From Komagataeibacter sucrofermentans DSM 15973 (GTDB lineage Bacteria > Pseudomonadota > Alphaproteobacteria > Acetobacterales > Acetobacteraceae), in contig NZ_CP137157.1 of the NCBI RefSeq assembly GCF_040581405.1, positions 686,001 through 750,000 of the forward strand: 64,000 bases of DNA, written 5' to 3'. Shown here one piece after another: positions 16,924 through 26,585 of this stretch (within the stretch, counting starts at the first letter, position 1; every line of letters starts with the position of its first letter). A program made the translations under genes and the position numbers. Under the pieces are notes generated by a model. The model did not search any database. It saw only the letters and a list, made by a program, of their open reading frames with translations, and was not told the DNA's origin.

Positions 16924-17232
16924 ATGGACAACCAGAACATCCGCATTCGCCTGAAGGCGTACGATCATCGGGTGCTAGACAACAGCACGAAGGAGATCGT
17001 CAATACGGCGAAGCGTACGGGTGCGCGGGTTCGGGGTCCTATCCCGCTGCCGACGCATATTGAACGGTTTACCGTAAACCGCTCCCCCCACGTGGATAAG
17101 AAAAGCCGCGAGCAGTTCGAAATTCGGACCCATCGCCGGCTGCTCGACATTGTCGAGCCGACCCCGCAGACCGTGGACGCTCTCATGAAACTCGACCTCG
17201 CCGCTGGCGTAGATGTCGAGATTAAACTCTAA
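16924..17232 (+). CDS. rpsJ: 30S ribosomal protein S10 (NusE)
   Basis: S10 (102 residues) is a 30S head protein and, as NusE, binds NusB/NusG in antitermination. The start [21 protein letters not shown] and the loop [31 protein letters not shown] (quoted in part: [19 protein letters not shown]) match the family. It opens the S10 cluster; only 105 bases separate it from tuf. Confidence 0.97.
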   Translation: MDNQNIRIRLKAYDHRVLDNSTKEIVNTAKRTGARVRGPIPLPTHIERFTVNRSPHVDKKSREQFEIRTHRRLLDIVEPTPQTVDALMKLDLAAGVDVEIKL

Positions 17233-17242
17233 GGTCCAGACG

Positions 17243-17926
17243 ATGCGCACCGGATTGATCGCAAAAAAGCTGGGTATGACCCGGCTGTTCAAGGAAGACG
17301 GCACACATGTGCCGGTGACTGTCCTGCAGCTTGATGATCTGCAGGTGGTTGATGTCCGCACCACCGAGCGTGATGGCTACGCAGCCGTCCAGCTTGGCGC
17401 GGGCAAGGCCAAGGTCAAAAATGTGTCCAAGCCGAACCGTGGCCATTTTGCCAAGGCCAAGGTCGAGCCCAAGAAGAAGCTGGCAGAATTCCGTGTATCG
17501 GATGACGCCGTCCTGGAAGTCGGGGCTTCTCTGTCCGCCGCCCATTTCGTGGTGGGGCAGAAGGTGGACGTTACCGGCACCAGCAAGGGTAAGGGTTTTG
17601 CCGGCGCGATGAAGCGCTGGAACTTTGCCGGTCTCGAAGCCACCCACGGTGTCTCGATCAGTCACCGTTCGCACGGTTCCACGGGTAACCGTCAGGATCC
17701 GGGCAAGGTTTTCAAGAACAAGAAGATGGCCGGCCATCTCGGTTCCGAGCGTATCACTACGCTGAACCTTGAGGTTGCGGCTGTTGACGCCGAAAAGAAC
17801 CTGATCATGATCCGCGGCTCCGTGCCGGGCGGAAAGAATGAAACGGTTCTCGTTCGTGATGCGATCAAGAAGGCCCGTCATGCCGAGGCGCCGTATCCGG
17901 CGGCCCTGGTTGAGGCTGCGGGCTGA
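17243..17926 (+). CDS. rplC: 50S ribosomal protein L3
   Basis: L3 (227 residues) reaches into the peptidyl transferase centre. The start [16 protein letters not shown] is diagnostic, so ATG 17243 (AAGG upstream at 17231-17234) was preferred over an earlier in-frame ATG at 17213 that lies inside rpsJ. The central extension contains [18 protein letters not shown] with the Gln that is methylated in E. coli L3. A short Ala-rich C-terminal tail is present. Confidence 0.96.
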   Translation: MRTGLIAKKLGMTRLFKEDGTHVPVTVLQLDDLQVVDVRTTERDGYAAVQLGAGKAKVKNVSKPNRGHFAKAKVEPKKKLAEFRVSDDAVLEVGASLSAAHFVVGQKVDVTGTSKGKGFAGAMKRWNFAGLEATHGVSISHRSHGSTGNRQDPGKVFKNKKMAGHLGSERITTLNLEVAAVDAEKNLIMIRGSVPGGKNETVLVRDAIKKARHAEAPYPAALVEAAG

Positions 17927-17938
17927 GGATAGAGGGCA

Positions 17939-18553
17939 ATGGATTACGAGATCAAAACCCTCGATAACGGAAGCGCAGGTACCGCCAGCCTTCCCGACGA
18001 GATTTTCGCCGCAACGCCGCGCACGGATATCCTGGCGCGTGTGGTGCACTGGCAGCTGGCCAAGCGCCGGGCTGGTACGCACAAGGTCAAGGGCATGGGG
18101 GAAGTCTCCGGCACGACCAAGAAGCCGTACCGCCAGAAGGGCACGGGTAGCGCCCGCCAGGGTTCGCTGCGCGCGCCGCAGTACCGCACCGGTGGCATCG
18201 TTCATGGCCCCGTGGTACGTGACCACGGCTATGACCTGCCCAAGAAGGTGCGTCGCCTTGGCCTGATTTCCGCCCTGTCGCAGAAGGCAGCGGAAGGCAA
18301 GCTGGTGGTGCTCGATGCCGCGACTGCCTCGGGCAAGTCGGCTGAGCTGGCCAAGAAGCTGAAGGTCCTGGGCTGGACATCCGCGCTGATCGTGGATGCC
18401 GCGGTTGAAGAGAACTTCGGCCGCGCGGCGCGCAACCTGCCGAAGATCGACATTCTTCCGACGGTGGGCGCCAATGTCTACGATATCCTGAACCACGATG
18501 TGCTCGCGATCACGCGCGCCGGGGTTGAGGGTCTGAAGGAGCGTCTGGCATGA
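17939..18553 (+). CDS. rplD: 50S ribosomal protein L4
   Basis: L4 (204 residues) lines the exit tunnel through its long loop ([20 protein letters not shown]), where macrolide-resistance changes occur in other species. In E. coli it also represses the S10 operon. Its stop overlaps the rplW start by ATGA (18550-18553). Confidence 0.97.
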   Translation: MDYEIKTLDNGSAGTASLPDEIFAATPRTDILARVVHWQLAKRRAGTHKVKGMGEVSGTTKKPYRQKGTGSARQGSLRAPQYRTGGIVHGPVVRDHGYDLPKKVRRLGLISALSQKAAEGKLVVLDAATASGKSAELAKKLKVLGWTSALIVDAAVEENFGRAARNLPKIDILPTVGANVYDILNHDVLAITRAGVEGLKERLA

Positions 18554-18885
18554 CCAACATCCTGGCAATCCGCAAGAAGGCGGAACGCATGTCTCGGGAA
18601 GCGATGTATGACATCATCCGCTCCCCCCTGATCACGGAAAAGGCGACCGCCCTTTCCGAGAAGAACCAGGTTGGCTTCAAGGTTGCGATCAGCGCCACGA
18701 AGCCGGAGATCAAGGTTGCGGTCGAGACGCTGTTTGGCGTGAAGGTTCTGGGTGTGAACACGCTCATCCAGAAGGGGAAAGCCAAGCGCTTCAAGGGACG
18801 TCCCGGCCAGCGTTCGGATGTTAAGAAAGCGTTTGTTCAGCTTGCAGAAGGTCAGTCCATCGACCTGACCGCGAAGCTGGTCTGA
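18550..18885 (+). CDS. rplW: 50S ribosomal protein L23
   Basis: L23 sits at the tunnel exit and docks trigger factor, SRP and SecYEG. The core begins [14 protein letters not shown]. The start at 18550 has AAGGAG at 18536-18541 and couples to rplD, giving 111 residues. An internal ATG at 18589 would give a 98-residue protein closer to the family norm, so the first 13 residues may be an annotation extension. Confidence 0.93.
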   Translation: MTNILAIRKKAERMSREAMYDIIRSPLITEKATALSEKNQVGFKVAISATKPEIKVAVETLFGVKVLGVNTLIQKGKAKRFKGRPGQRSDVKKAFVQLAEGQSIDLTAKLV

Positions 18886-18901
18886 CGCGGGGTGACAAGA
18901 A

Positions 18902-19732
18902 ATGGCATTGAAGCACTTTAATCCAGTTACCCCCAGCCTGCGCGGAACGGTTCTGATCGACCGCAAGGAGCTGTGGAAAGGCAAGCCCGTCAAGGGCCTG
19001 ACCGAGGGGAAGAACAAGAGCGGCGGCCGTAACAACCACGGCCGCACCACCTCGCGTTTCATCGGTGGCGGACACAAGCAGTCCTACCGTTATGTTGACT
19101 TCAAGCGTCGCAAGTTCGACGTGGTCGGCACGGTGGAGCGCCTGGAATACGATCCCAACCGTACGGCGTTCATCGCGCTCATCAAGTATGCTGATGGCGA
19201 GCTGGCCTACATCATCGCGCCGCAGCGCCTGAAGGTGGGTGACGAAGTCATCGCCGGTGCGCGCGCCGATATCAAGCCGGGCAACGCCATGCCCCTGTCT
19301 GCCGTTCCGGTGGGCACGATCATCCACAACATCGAGCTCAAGGCCGGTGCTGGTGGCAAGATCGCCCGCTCGGCTGGCACGTATGCACAGCTGGTCGGCA
19401 AGGACATGGGCTATGCCCAGATCAAGCTGCAGTCCGGTGAGCTGCGTGTTGTTCGTGCGGAATGCATGGCTACCATTGGTGCCGTGTCCAACCCGGACAA
19501 CATGAACCAGCACCTGGGCAAGGCCGGCCGCAATCGCTGGCTGGGCCGCCGCCCGCACAACCGTGGTGTTGTCATGAACCCGGTTGACCATCCGCATGGT
19601 GGTGGTGAAGGACGCACTTCGGGTGGGCGTCATCCGGTTACGCCATGGGGCAAGCCGACTAAGGGTTACAAGACCAGGGTCAACAAGCGTACGGACAGTC
19701 TGATCATCCGTCGCCGGAAGACCGGCAAGTAA
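18902..19732 (+). CDS. rplB: 50S ribosomal protein L2
   Basis: L2 (276 residues) is an essential 23S rRNA binder near the peptidyl transferase centre. The N-terminal [18 protein letters not shown] and C-terminal [20 protein letters not shown] carry the conserved glycines and histidines. It lies between rplW and rpsS with short gaps, so it belongs to the same transcript. Confidence 0.98.
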   Translation: MALKHFNPVTPSLRGTVLIDRKELWKGKPVKGLTEGKNKSGGRNNHGRTTSRFIGGGHKQSYRYVDFKRRKFDVVGTVERLEYDPNRTAFIALIKYADGELAYIIAPQRLKVGDEVIAGARADIKPGNAMPLSAVPVGTIIHNIELKAGAGGKIARSAGTYAQLVGKDMGYAQIKLQSGELRVVRAECMATIGAVSNPDNMNQHLGKAGRNRWLGRRPHNRGVVMNPVDHPHGGGEGRTSGGRHPVTPWGKPTKGYKTRVNKRTDSLIIRRRKTGK

Positions 19733-19744
19733 GGGGCATTTAAG

Positions 19745-20023
19745 ATGGCACGTTCCGTCTGGAAGGGCCCGTTCGTGGACGGGTATCTGCTGAACAAAGC
19801 CGATGCATCGCGCGCGTCGGGCCGTAACGAAGTGATCAAGATCTGGTCGCGTCGATCCACCATCCTGCCGCAGTTCGTCGGACTGACGTTCGGCGTCTAT
19901 AACGGGCACAAATTCCTGCCCGTGCAGGTTTCCGAGAATATGGTGGGGCACAAGTTCGGTGAGTTCTCACCGACCCGTACCTTCACGGGTCATTCTTCGG
20001 ACAAGAAAGCGAAGCGGGGCTGA
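19745..20023 (+). CDS. rpsS: 30S ribosomal protein S19
   Basis: S19 (92 residues) forms the head of the 30S with S13. [16 protein letters not shown] and the central [21 protein letters not shown] are conserved, followed by [13 protein letters not shown]. It is separated from rplV by two bases. Confidence 0.97.
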   Translation: MARSVWKGPFVDGYLLNKADASRASGRNEVIKIWSRRSTILPQFVGLTFGVYNGHKFLPVQVSENMVGHKFGEFSPTRTFTGHSSDKKAKRG

Positions 20024-20025
20024 AC

Positions 20026-20427
20026 ATGAGCAAGCCTAAGCATCCGCGCACGCTCGCGGAAACCGAGGCGCAGGCGCTGACGCGGAACATCCGCATCAGC
20101 CCGCGCAAGCTGAACCTTGTTGCGGGTCTGATCCGCAACAAGCCGGCTGCGCAGGCAATCGCCACCCTCACATTCTCCAAGCGTCGCATTGCCCAGCAGG
20201 TCAAGAAGACGCTGGAAAGTGCGATCGCCAACGCCGAGAACAACCATCAGCTGGACGTTGACCAGCTGGTCGTTGCCCGCGCTGAGGTGGGCAAGTCGAT
20301 CGTGATGCGTCGTTTCCACGCACGTGGTCGTGGCCGTTCGGCCCGCATCGAGAAGTTTTTCAGCCACCTGACCATCGTCGTGGCCGAAAAGAAGCCCGAA
20401 GCTGAAACCGAAAAAAAGGCGGCCTGA
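20026..20427 (+). CDS. rplV: 50S ribosomal protein L22
   Basis: L22 (133 residues) contacts all six 23S domains and its beta-hairpin narrows the exit tunnel. [16 protein letters not shown] and the hairpin region [21 protein letters not shown] are recognisable. A charged Glu/Lys tail extends the C-terminus. It starts two bases after rpsS and ends three bases before rpsC. Confidence 0.96.
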   Translation: MSKPKHPRTLAETEAQALTRNIRISPRKLNLVAGLIRNKPAAQAIATLTFSKRRIAQQVKKTLESAIANAENNHQLDVDQLVVARAEVGKSIVMRRFHARGRGRSARIEKFFSHLTIVVAEKKPEAETEKKAA

Positions 20428-20430
20428 TCC

Positions 20431-21108
20431 ATGGGACATAAAGTTAATCCGATCGGGCTTCGGCTCGGTATTAACCGGACATGGGACAGCCGCTGGTACG
20501 CCGATGCGGACTATGCCCGCCTGCTGCATGATGACCTGAAGCTGCGCGCCTACCTGCGTCGCAAGCTGGCAGGTGCGGGTGTATCCCGCGTAGTGATCGA
20601 GCGCCCGGCGAAGAAGCCGCGCGTGACCATCTACGCGGCACGCCCGGGCGTGGTGATCGGCAAGAAGGGCCAGGACATTGATGTGCTGCGCAAGGATCTG
20701 GCTCGTATGGCCAAGACCGATGTTGCGCTGAACATCGTCGAGATCCGCAAGCCGGAAATCGACGCGACCCTGGTGGCCGAGAATATCGCCCAGCAGCTCG
20801 AGCGCCGCGTTGCCTTCCGTCGCGCCATGAAGCGCGCCGTGCAGTCCGCCATGCGCCTTGGTGCGCAGGGGATCCGGATCAACTGCTCGGGCCGTCTGGG
20901 CGGCGCGGAAATCGCGCGCGTCGAGTGGTATCGTGAAGGTCGGGTGCCGCTGCATACGCTGCGCGCGGACATCGACTATGGTGTGGCGACCGCCAAGACG
21001 ACCTATGGCACCTGTGGTGTGAAGGTCTGGATCTTCAAGGGCGAGATTCTTGCCCATGATCCGCTGGCGCAGGACCGTCGCGCCGCCGAACAGGCCCCGC
21101 AGCGCTGA
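20431..21108 (+). CDS. rpsC: 30S ribosomal protein S3
   Basis: S3 (225 residues) guards the mRNA entry site. [20 protein letters not shown] is the family start. The KH domain contains [20 protein letters not shown]; the C-terminal domain has [20 protein letters not shown]. Length is normal. Confidence 0.98.
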   Translation: MGHKVNPIGLRLGINRTWDSRWYADADYARLLHDDLKLRAYLRRKLAGAGVSRVVIERPAKKPRVTIYAARPGVVIGKKGQDIDVLRKDLARMAKTDVALNIVEIRKPEIDATLVAENIAQQLERRVAFRRAMKRAVQSAMRLGAQGIRINCSGRLGGAEIARVEWYREGRVPLHTLRADIDYGVATAKTTYGTCGVKVWIFKGEILAHDPLAQDRRAAEQAPQR

Positions 21109-21162
21109 TCTGCGGGGTCCAATGGACCTAGATGCGCCAGGCGGCGCGTGAGGATTTGAAAA

Positions 21163-21579
21163 ATGCTTTCTCCCAAGCGGACAAAGTACCGCAAGGCCCA
21201 CAAAGGGCGCATTCATGGGTTGGCCAAGGGCGGCACAACCCTGAATTTCGGGGCTTTTGGCCTGAAGGCTCTCCAGCCTGAACGGATCACGGCCCGCCAG
21301 ATCGAAGCGGCTCGCCGGGCCATTACCCGTGCCATGAAGCGTGCGGGTCGTGTCTGGATTCGGATTTTCCCTGATCTTCCGGTCTCGACAAAGCCGGCAG
21401 AAGTGCGTATGGGGTCCGGCAAGGGGTCGCCCGAATATTGGGTGGCTCGTGTGAAGCCGGGTCGAATCCTGTTCGAGATCGAAGGCGTGCCGCCGGAAGT
21501 CGCGCGTGAAGCGCTGGCTCTCGGTGCGGCAAAGCTGCCGATCAAGACCAAATTCGTGACCCGTATCGGAGAGGCGTGA
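21163..21579 (+). CDS. rplP: 50S ribosomal protein L16
   Basis: L16 (138 residues) helps organise the A-site tRNA region. The start [16 protein letters not shown] and the conserved [20 protein letters not shown] identify it. It ends one base before rpmC. Confidence 0.97.
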   Translation: MLSPKRTKYRKAHKGRIHGLAKGGTTLNFGAFGLKALQPERITARQIEAARRAITRAMKRAGRVWIRIFPDLPVSTKPAEVRMGSGKGSPEYWVARVKPGRILFEIEGVPPEVAREALALGAAKLPIKTKFVTRIGEA

Positions 21580-21580
21580 G

Positions 21581-21817
21581 ATGGCAAAGGCAACAAAGCC
21601 GGCCGATCTGCGTGCCAAGACTGTTGAAGAACTGGATACGCTTCTCGTCGATCTGAAGCGCGAGCAGTTCAATCTTCGGTTTCAGCATGCGACCGGCCAG
21701 ACCGAGGGGCAGTCCCGCATGCGCGTGGTTCGTCGTGAGATCGCGCGTGTGAAGACGATTGCGACCGAGGTTGTTAAGAAGAGTTCTGCTGGCCACGCGC
21801 CGGCAGCAAAGTCCTGA
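21581..21817 (+). CDS. rpmC: 50S ribosomal protein L29
   Basis: L29 (78 residues) lies beside L23 at the tunnel exit. It is two helices: a first with [21 protein letters not shown] and a second with [17 protein letters not shown]. The N-terminal [13 protein letters not shown] and the Ala-rich C-terminal tail make it slightly longer than the usual 60-70 residues. Confidence 0.95.
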   Translation: MAKATKPADLRAKTVEELDTLLVDLKREQFNLRFQHATGQTEGQSRMRVVRREIARVKTIATEVVKKSSAGHAPAAKS

Positions 21818-21830
21818 AGGGAGACGGGCG

Positions 21831-22112
21831 ATGCCAAGGCGCGTCCTGACCGGGCGGGTAACGAGCGACAAGATGGACAAGACCGTTACGGTTCTTGTCG
21901 ATCGTCGCATTATCCACCCGCTGTATAAGAAGTTCATTCGCCGCTCGAAGAAGTATGCGGCGCATGACGGCTTGAACGAATGCAAGGTGGGCGACACGGT
22001 GCGCATTGAAGAATGCAAGCCGATTTCCCGCCGCAAGACCTGGACGGTCGTTGTCCGGAATGGCCAGCCGCTTGCGGCAGCCGCCGGTGCTGCGTCTGGC
22101 GCCCAGGCGTAA
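21831..22112 (+). CDS. rpsQ: 30S ribosomal protein S17
   Basis: S17 (93 residues) is an OB-fold protein needed early in 30S assembly. The start [19 protein letters not shown] and [20 protein letters not shown] are typical. ATG 21831 was chosen over an upstream in-frame start at 21759 that would lie inside rpmC. An Ala/Gly tail ends the protein. Confidence 0.96.
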   Translation: MPRRVLTGRVTSDKMDKTVTVLVDRRIIHPLYKKFIRRSKKYAAHDGLNECKVGDTVRIEECKPISRRKTWTVVVRNGQPLAAAAGAASGAQA

Positions 22113-22126
22113 AGAAGGCATAGACC

Positions 22127-22495
22127 ATGATCCATCCCGAGACCAACCTTGACGTCGCCGACAATTCCGGCGCCCGTCAGGTGCAGTGCATCAAGGTACT
22201 GGGCGGTTCCAAGCGGAAGTCTGCCTCGGTCGGCGACGTGATTGTCGTGTCCGTCAAGGAAGCCATTCCCCGTGGCAAGGTCAAGAAGGGCGACGTTCAC
22301 CAGGCGGTGATCGTGCGCACTTCCTACCCCGTGCGCCGGGCTGATGGCAGCGCCATCCGTTTTGACCGCAACGCGGCCGTGCTGATCAACAAGCAGCAGG
22401 AGCCGATCGGTACCCGTATCTTTGGCCCGGTCGTGCGTGAACTGCGTGCCCGCAAGTTCATGAAGATCATCTCGCTGGCACCGGAGGTGCTGTAA
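22127..22495 (+). CDS. rplN: 50S ribosomal protein L14
   Basis: L14 (122 residues) forms an intersubunit bridge and is the contact site of silencing factor RsfS in other bacteria. [20 protein letters not shown] and [20 protein letters not shown] are conserved. Its stop overlaps the rplX start by one base (TAATG). Confidence 0.98.
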   Translation: MIHPETNLDVADNSGARQVQCIKVLGGSKRKSASVGDVIVVSVKEAIPRGKVKKGDVHQAVIVRTSYPVRRADGSAIRFDRNAAVLINKQQEPIGTRIFGPVVRELRARKFMKIISLAPEVL

Positions 22496-22815
22496 TGGCT
22501 GCTCGTATCAAGAAGGGTGACCAGGTTCTGGTCACCACCGGTGGTTCCAAGGGAACCCGTGGCGAGGTCGTTACGGTCCTGCCCGCAGCCAACAAGGCCG
22601 TGGTGCGTGGCGTTGCCATTGCGAAGCGTCATACCCGTCCTTCGCGCATGGGTGAGCAGGGCGGCATTGTCCAGAAGGAAATGCCGGTGCACCTGTCCAA
22701 CCTGAAGCTGATCGACCCCAAGAGCGGTGATCCGACGAAAGTCGGCTTCCGTGTTCTGGAAGATGGTCGCAAGGTTCGTGTCGCCAAGGCGACCGGCGAA
22801 GTAATCGAAGGCTGA
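22495..22815 (+). CDS. rplX: 50S ribosomal protein L24
   Basis: L24 (106 residues) initiates 50S assembly. The KOW-type start [20 protein letters not shown] is diagnostic. The start codon shares a base with the rplN stop, so translation is coupled. Confidence 0.97.
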   Translation: MAARIKKGDQVLVTTGGSKGTRGEVVTVLPAANKAVVRGVAIAKRHTRPSRMGEQGGIVQKEMPVHLSNLKLIDPKSGDPTKVGFRVLEDGRKVRVAKATGEVIEG

Positions 22816-22825
22816 GGGGGCGGGA

Positions 22826-23395
22826 ATGTCTGAAGTGAAAGAAGCCCGCGCCCTGCCGCGCATGCAGCAGCGTTATAAAGACGAGCTGCGCGCGAAGCTG
22901 CGTGAGGAATTCGGGTACAAGAACGAGATGCAGGTTCCGCGTCTCGAGAAGATTGTCCTGAACATGGGTGTTGGCGAAGCCGCTGGCGACCAGAAGAAGC
23001 TCGACGCGGCGGTCAAGGAAATGACCCTTATCGCTGGTCAGAAGCCGGTCAAGACGGTTGCCAAGAAGGCGATCGCCGGTTTCAAGATCCGTGAAGGTCT
23101 GCCCATCGGGTGCAAGGTCACGCTGCGCCGTGCCCAGATGTTCGAATTCCTTGATCGTTTCGTGACGATCGCCCTGCCGCGCGTGCGTGATTTCCGCGGG
23201 CTGCCGGCGAACAAGGGTTTCGACGGCCGTGGCAACTTCGCGATGGGGCTGAAGGAACAGATTGTCTTCCCGGAAATCGAATACGACAAGGTAGACGAGA
23301 TCCGCGGCATGGACATCATCTTCGTGACCACTGCGAAGACGGATGCGGAAGCGAAGGCTCTGCTGAAGGCGTTTGATCTGCCCTTCGCTGCATAA
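22826..23395 (+). CDS. rplE: 50S ribosomal protein L5
   Basis: L5 (189 residues) binds 5S rRNA and contacts P-site t[23 protein letters not shown] and the C-terminal [18 protein letters not shown] identify it. The first ten residues ([10 protein letters not shown]) are a modest N-terminal extension seen in some alphaproteobacteria. A 105-base gap precedes rpsN. Confidence 0.97.
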   Translation: MSEVKEARALPRMQQRYKDELRAKLREEFGYKNEMQVPRLEKIVLNMGVGEAAGDQKKLDAAVKEMTLIAGQKPVKTVAKKAIAGFKIREGLPIGCKVTLRRAQMFEFLDRFVTIALPRVRDFRGLPANKGFDGRGNFAMGLKEQIVFPEIEYDKVDEIRGMDIIFVTTAKTDAEAKALLKAFDLPFAA

Positions 23396-23500
23396 AATGT
23401 AGCGAAAGGGCTTCCGTCTGAAGTCCAGAAGACCTAATACACACGTTGTTTGGAAAACCGTTGGGACTGGCCCGACAGGTTCCGGAGGGTAAAACAAGGC

Positions 23501-23806
23501 ATGGCCAAAATTTCCGCCGTAAACCGGAATGTCAAGCGCGAGCGCATGGCAGACCGGGACCGGGCTAAGCGGACAGCATTGAAGAACATCATCATGGACC
23601 GGTCTCTGCCGGTTGAAGATCGATTCGATGCTTCGCTCAAGCTTGCTGAACTTCCTCGCAATGGCTCGCGCGTGCGCGTGCGCCTGCGCTGCAAGCTCAC
23701 CGGGCGTCCTCGCGCCAATTACAGAAAGTTTGAACTCTGCCGTATCGCCCTGCGCGACCTGGCCTCTAATGGTCAGATCCCGGGCATGGTCAAGTCAAGC
23801 TGGTAA
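23501..23806 (+). CDS. rpsN: 30S ribosomal protein S14 (zinc-independent form)
   Basis: S14 (101 residues) completes the 30S head. There are no CxxC pairs, so this is the long zinc-free form. [18 protein letters not shown] and [14 protein letters not shown] are conserved. ATG 23501 ([16 protein letters not shown]) is the family start; an in-frame ATG at 23450 would add 17 residues with no counterpart. Confidence 0.96.
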   Translation: MAKISAVNRNVKRERMADRDRAKRTALKNIIMDRSLPVEDRFDASLKLAELPRNGSRVRVRLRCKLTGRPRANYRKFELCRIALRDLASNGQIPGMVKSSW

Positions 23807-23818
23807 GGGCAGGGAACG

Positions 23819-24217
23819 ATGTCACTTTCTGATCCTTTGGGTGATCTGCTCACCCGGATCCGCAACGCGCAGCGTGCACGGCATGCTGCCTGCGTGGCGC
23901 CGGCTTCCAAGCTGCGCGCCAGTGTTCTCGAGGCGCTTCGCCGCGAGGGGTATATCCGTGGTTTCTCGCGTGAGGAACTGCGCAAGGGTGTGGCCCAGCT
24001 GCGCATCGAGCTGAAATATCTCGATGGCGAGCCGGTCATCAAAGAAATCCACCGTGTGTCCAAGCCGGGGCGCCGCGTCTATTCCAAGATCAAGGAACTG
24101 CCGCGTGTCTATGCCGGGCTGGGTGTGTCGATCCTGTCGACGCCGCGTGGTGTTCTGTCCGATGCGGAGGCCCGCGCTGCCAATGTTGGCGGTGAAGTCC
24201 TCTGCCGTGTGTTCTGA
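23819..24217 (+). CDS. rpsH: 30S ribosomal protein S8
   Basis: S8 (132 residues) binds helix 21 of 16S rRNA and in E. coli represses the spc operon. MSLSDPLGDLLTRIRNAQRA and the C-terminal STPRGVLSDAEARAANVGGE are conserved. It begins 12 bases after rpsN. Confidence 0.97.
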   Translation: MSLSDPLGDLLTRIRNAQRARHAACVAPASKLRASVLEALRREGYIRGFSREELRKGVAQLRIELKYLDGEPVIKEIHRVSKPGRRVYSKIKELPRVYAGLGVSILSTPRGVLSDAEARAANVGGEVLCRVF

Positions 24218-24227
24218 GGAGGGATAA

Positions 24228-24761
24228 ATGTCGCGAGTGGGCAAATATCCCGTCGAAGTTCCGTCGGGCGTTCAGGTTTCCGTTGCTGATGGCGTGCTGA
24301 CCACGAAGGGCAAGCTCGGCGAGCTCAAGCTGCCCCTGTCCGGTCACATCGCCGTTGATGTCGCGGATGGCAAGGTTGCGGTAAAGCCGGTTGGCACCGA
24401 GGCCCAGGCCCGCATGATGTGGGGGACCACGCGTTCCCTGATCGCGAGCATGGTCAAGGGTGTGTCGGAAGGGTTTTCCAAGACTCTGGAAATCTCCGGG
24501 ACCGGTTACCGCGCTGCGGTGCAGGGCAAGAACCTGGTCATGAACCTCGGTTATTCGCATGACATCGTCTATGCGATCCCCGAAGGCATCAAGATCACCA
24601 CCCCGCGGCCGACGGCCGTGACTGTCGAGGGAATCGACAAGCAGCGGGTTGGTCAGGTTGCGCTTGATATCCGTAGCTTCCGCAAGCCTGAGCCCTATAA
24701 GGGCAAGGGTGTCCGTTATGAAACGGAAACCATCCGTCGCAAGGAAGGCAAGAAGAAATAA
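24228..24761 (+). CDS. rplF: 50S ribosomal protein L6
   Basis: L6 (177 residues) lies near the sarcin-ricin loop. It has the two related domains of the family: [17 protein letters not shown] opens the first, and [20 protein letters not shown] with [12 protein letters not shown] closes the second. Its last base overlaps the first of rplR. Confidence 0.97.
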   Translation: MSRVGKYPVEVPSGVQVSVADGVLTTKGKLGELKLPLSGHIAVDVADGKVAVKPVGTEAQARMMWGTTRSLIASMVKGVSEGFSKTLEISGTGYRAAVQGKNLVMNLGYSHDIVYAIPEGIKITTPRPTAVTVEGIDKQRVGQVALDIRSFRKPEPYKGKGVRYETETIRRKEGKKK

Positions 24762-25123
24762 TGAGCACGCAGAAGGATCTGCGGGAGCGGCGGCGCCAGC
24801 GCCTCCGTTTCCAGCTTCGCCTCAAGAGTGGTGGCCGTCCGCGTCTGTCGGTGTTCCGTTCGGGCAAGAATATCTACGCGCAGGTGATCGACGATGCCGC
24901 TGGCCGCACGCTGGCCGCAGCTTCGACGCTCGACAAAGACCTGCGTTCCACCCTCAAGGGCGGAACGGACGTGAAGGCAGCCGGTGCAGTCGGCAAGCTT
25001 CTTGCCGAACGTGCGGTGGCTGCTGGTGTGTCGAAGGTCGTTTTCGACCGCGGCTCGTATCTGTATCATGGGCGTATTAAGGCCCTGGCGGAGGCTGCCC
25101 GTGAGGGCGGTCTCTCGTTCTGA
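24761..25123 (+). CDS. rplR: 50S ribosomal protein L18
   Basis: L18 (120 residues) carries 5S rRNA into the 50S central protuberance. [20 protein letters not shown] and the C-terminal [20 protein letters not shown] match the family. Its start overlaps the rplF stop by one base (TAATG). Confidence 0.97.
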   Translation: MSTQKDLRERRRQRLRFQLRLKSGGRPRLSVFRSGKNIYAQVIDDAAGRTLAAASTLDKDLRSTLKGGTDVKAAGAVGKLLAERAVAAGVSKVVFDRGSYLYHGRIKALAEAAREGGLSF

Positions 25124-25140
25124 CGAAAGGGTCACGCATA

Positions 25141-25719
25141 ATGGCACGTGAACCGAGAGAAGGCGGCCGGGGTGGTCGCGATCGTGACCGCGAAGGCGAC
25201 GATCTGGTCGACAAGCTGGTCACGATCAATCGTGTTGCCAAGGTTGTAAAGGGCGGTCGCCGCTTTGCATTTGCGGCACTGGTTGTTGTTGGTGACCAGA
25301 AGGGTCGCGTAGGGTTCGGCGCGGGCAAGGCCCGTGAGGTTCCCGAGGCGATCCGCAAGGCAACCGACCGCGCCAAGCGGACGATGATCCGCGTTCCGAT
25401 GAAGGAAGGCCGTACGCTGCATCACGATGTGGCCGGTCACTTCGGGGCGGGCAAGGTTGTCCTGCGTTCCGCTGATGCGGGCACGGGCATCATTGCCGGT
25501 GGTCCGATGCGCGCCGTGTTCGAGAGCTTGGGCATCAATGACGTGGTGGCCAAGTCGCTCGGCACCCGCAACCCGCACAACATGGTCAAGGCGACGTTCG
25601 CCGCGCTGGAGCGTTGCGCCAGCCCGCGTTCGGTTGCCAACCGCCGTGGCAAGAAGGTTTCGGACATTCTGGGGCGCCGCGAGGCTGCGGTAGCGACGGA
25701 GGCTGCGGCCGATGTCTGA
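25141..25719 (+). CDS. rpsE: 30S ribosomal protein S5
   Basis: S5 (192 residues) acts in decoding fidelity and mRNA unwinding. The double-stranded-RNA-binding fold has [20 protein letters not shown] and [18 protein letters not shown] Gly/Arg/Asp-rich N-terminus precedes [15 protein letters not shown]. It overlaps rpmD by eight bases (ATGTCTGA, 25712-25719). Confidence 0.97.
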   Translation: MAREPREGGRGGRDRDREGDDLVDKLVTINRVAKVVKGGRRFAFAALVVVGDQKGRVGFGAGKAREVPEAIRKATDRAKRTMIRVPMKEGRTLHHDVAGHFGAGKVVLRSADAGTGIIAGGPMRAVFESLGINDVVAKSLGTRNPHNMVKATFAALERCASPRSVANRRGKKVSDILGRREAAVATEAAADV

Positions 25720-25900
25720 TACCAAGGCAACCATTCGCGTTACCCAGGTGCATTCTGGCAATGGCCAGAAGCCGGGCCAGCAGGCTACGCTGGTGGGCCT
25801 GGGCCTGAACAAGATCGGTCGTACCCGCGAACTGGAGGATACTCCTTCGGTTCGTGGCATGATCCGCAAGGTGTCCCACCTGATCAAGGTGGAGGATTGA
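25712..25900 (+). CDS. rpmD: 50S ribosomal protein L30
   Basis: L30 (62 residues) is a small single-domain protein. [20 protein letters not shown] and [20 protein letters not shown] are the conserved parts. It overlaps the end of rpsE by eight bases, the tightest packing in this cluster, which implies coupled translation. Confidence 0.95.
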   Translation: MSDTKATIRVTQVHSGNGQKPGQQATLVGLGLNKIGRTRELEDTPSVRGMIRKVSHLIKVED

Positions 25901-25901
25901 G

Positions 25902-26390
25902 ATGAACCTGAACGAACTTCGTGACAACGAGGGCGCACGCTATCGCAAGAAGCGCCTTGGTCGCGGCATCGGCTCTGGCAAGGGCAAGACGTCGGGCAAG
26001 GGTGTGAAGGGTCAGAAGGCACGCTCCGGTGTGTCGCTGAACGGTTTTGAAGGCGGTCAGCTGCCCATCTACCGTCGTCTGCCCAAGCGCGGCTTCAAGA
26101 ACATCTTCCGCAAGGATTACGCGGTGGTGAACCTGGGCGTGCTCGACAAGGCGATTGCTGCTGGCAAGATCGATGCCAAGGCCGTGGTGACGGAAGAGAT
26201 TCTGGCCACTGCCGGTCTGGCCGGGTCGGGCCGCTTCGATGGCATCCGCCTGCTTGCCGATGGCGCGCTGAACCATGCCGTGACCATTGAAGTGTCCGGT
26301 GCTTCGGCCGGTGCCATTGCCGCAGTTGAAAAGGCTGGCGGCAAGGTGCAGGTCAAGGTCCAGAAGCAGCAGGCTCCTGCCGCCGAATGA
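25902..26390 (+). CDS. rplO: 50S ribosomal protein L15
   Basis: L15 (162 residues) is a late-assembling 23S binder. The Gly/Lys-rich N-terminus [19 protein letters not shown] and [18 protein letters not shown] identify it. It is one base from rpmD and is followed by the 158-base secY leader. Confidence 0.97.
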   Translation: MNLNELRDNEGARYRKKRLGRGIGSGKGKTSGKGVKGQKARSGVSLNGFEGGQLPIYRRLPKRGFKNIFRKDYAVVNLGVLDKAIAAGKIDAKAVVTEEILATAGLAGSGRFDGIRLLADGALNHAVTIEVSGASAGAIAAVEKAGGKVQVKVQKQQAPAAE

Positions 26391-26425
26391 CCGGCTGGGG
26401 GCACAGGCACGTTCTGTACCCGAAG

Positions 26426-26498
26426 CATGATAAAAGCGATGCTGCTTGCACTCGGCGGGCGCATCGCTTTATTACTTTCTGCGGTTTTTTTTATCATG
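26426..26498 (+). promoter_or_regulatory. secY leader with nested inverted repeats
   Basis: CATGATAAAA (26426-26435) pairs perfectly with TTTTATCATG (26489-26498). Within it, AAAGCGATG (26433-26441) pairs with CATCGCTTT (26462-26470). The two stems share bases 26433-26435, so they partly exclude each other. A T-rich tract (26485-26492) follows the inner stem. This could be an attenuator or a processing element between rplO and secY. The same bases also encode a short hydrophobic ORF, described separately. Confidence 0.45.
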
Positions 26499-26585
26499 AC
26501 AGCGTCCCGTTTTCGGCGGTGGCGCTGTTCTTGTGAAAGGATGGGCGCATGGCCTCCGCGGCCGAACAGTTGGCTGCCAATCTGA
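26427..26585 (+). CDS. Possible hydrophobic small ORF upstream of secY
   Basis: An ATG at 26427 opens 52 codons ending with TGA at 26583-26585, overlapping the secY start by 37 bases in another frame. The first half is strongly hydrophobic (MLLALGGRIALLLSAVFFIM), then basic (SRFRRWRCSC). No good ribosome-binding site precedes it, and the DNA is also explained by the inverted repeats there. It may be a chance ORF; it is recorded because a translated hydrophobic leader before a translocon gene would be notable. Confidence 0.15.
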   Translation: MIKAMLLALGGRIALLLSAVFFIMTASRFRRWRCSCERMGAWPPRPNSWLPI

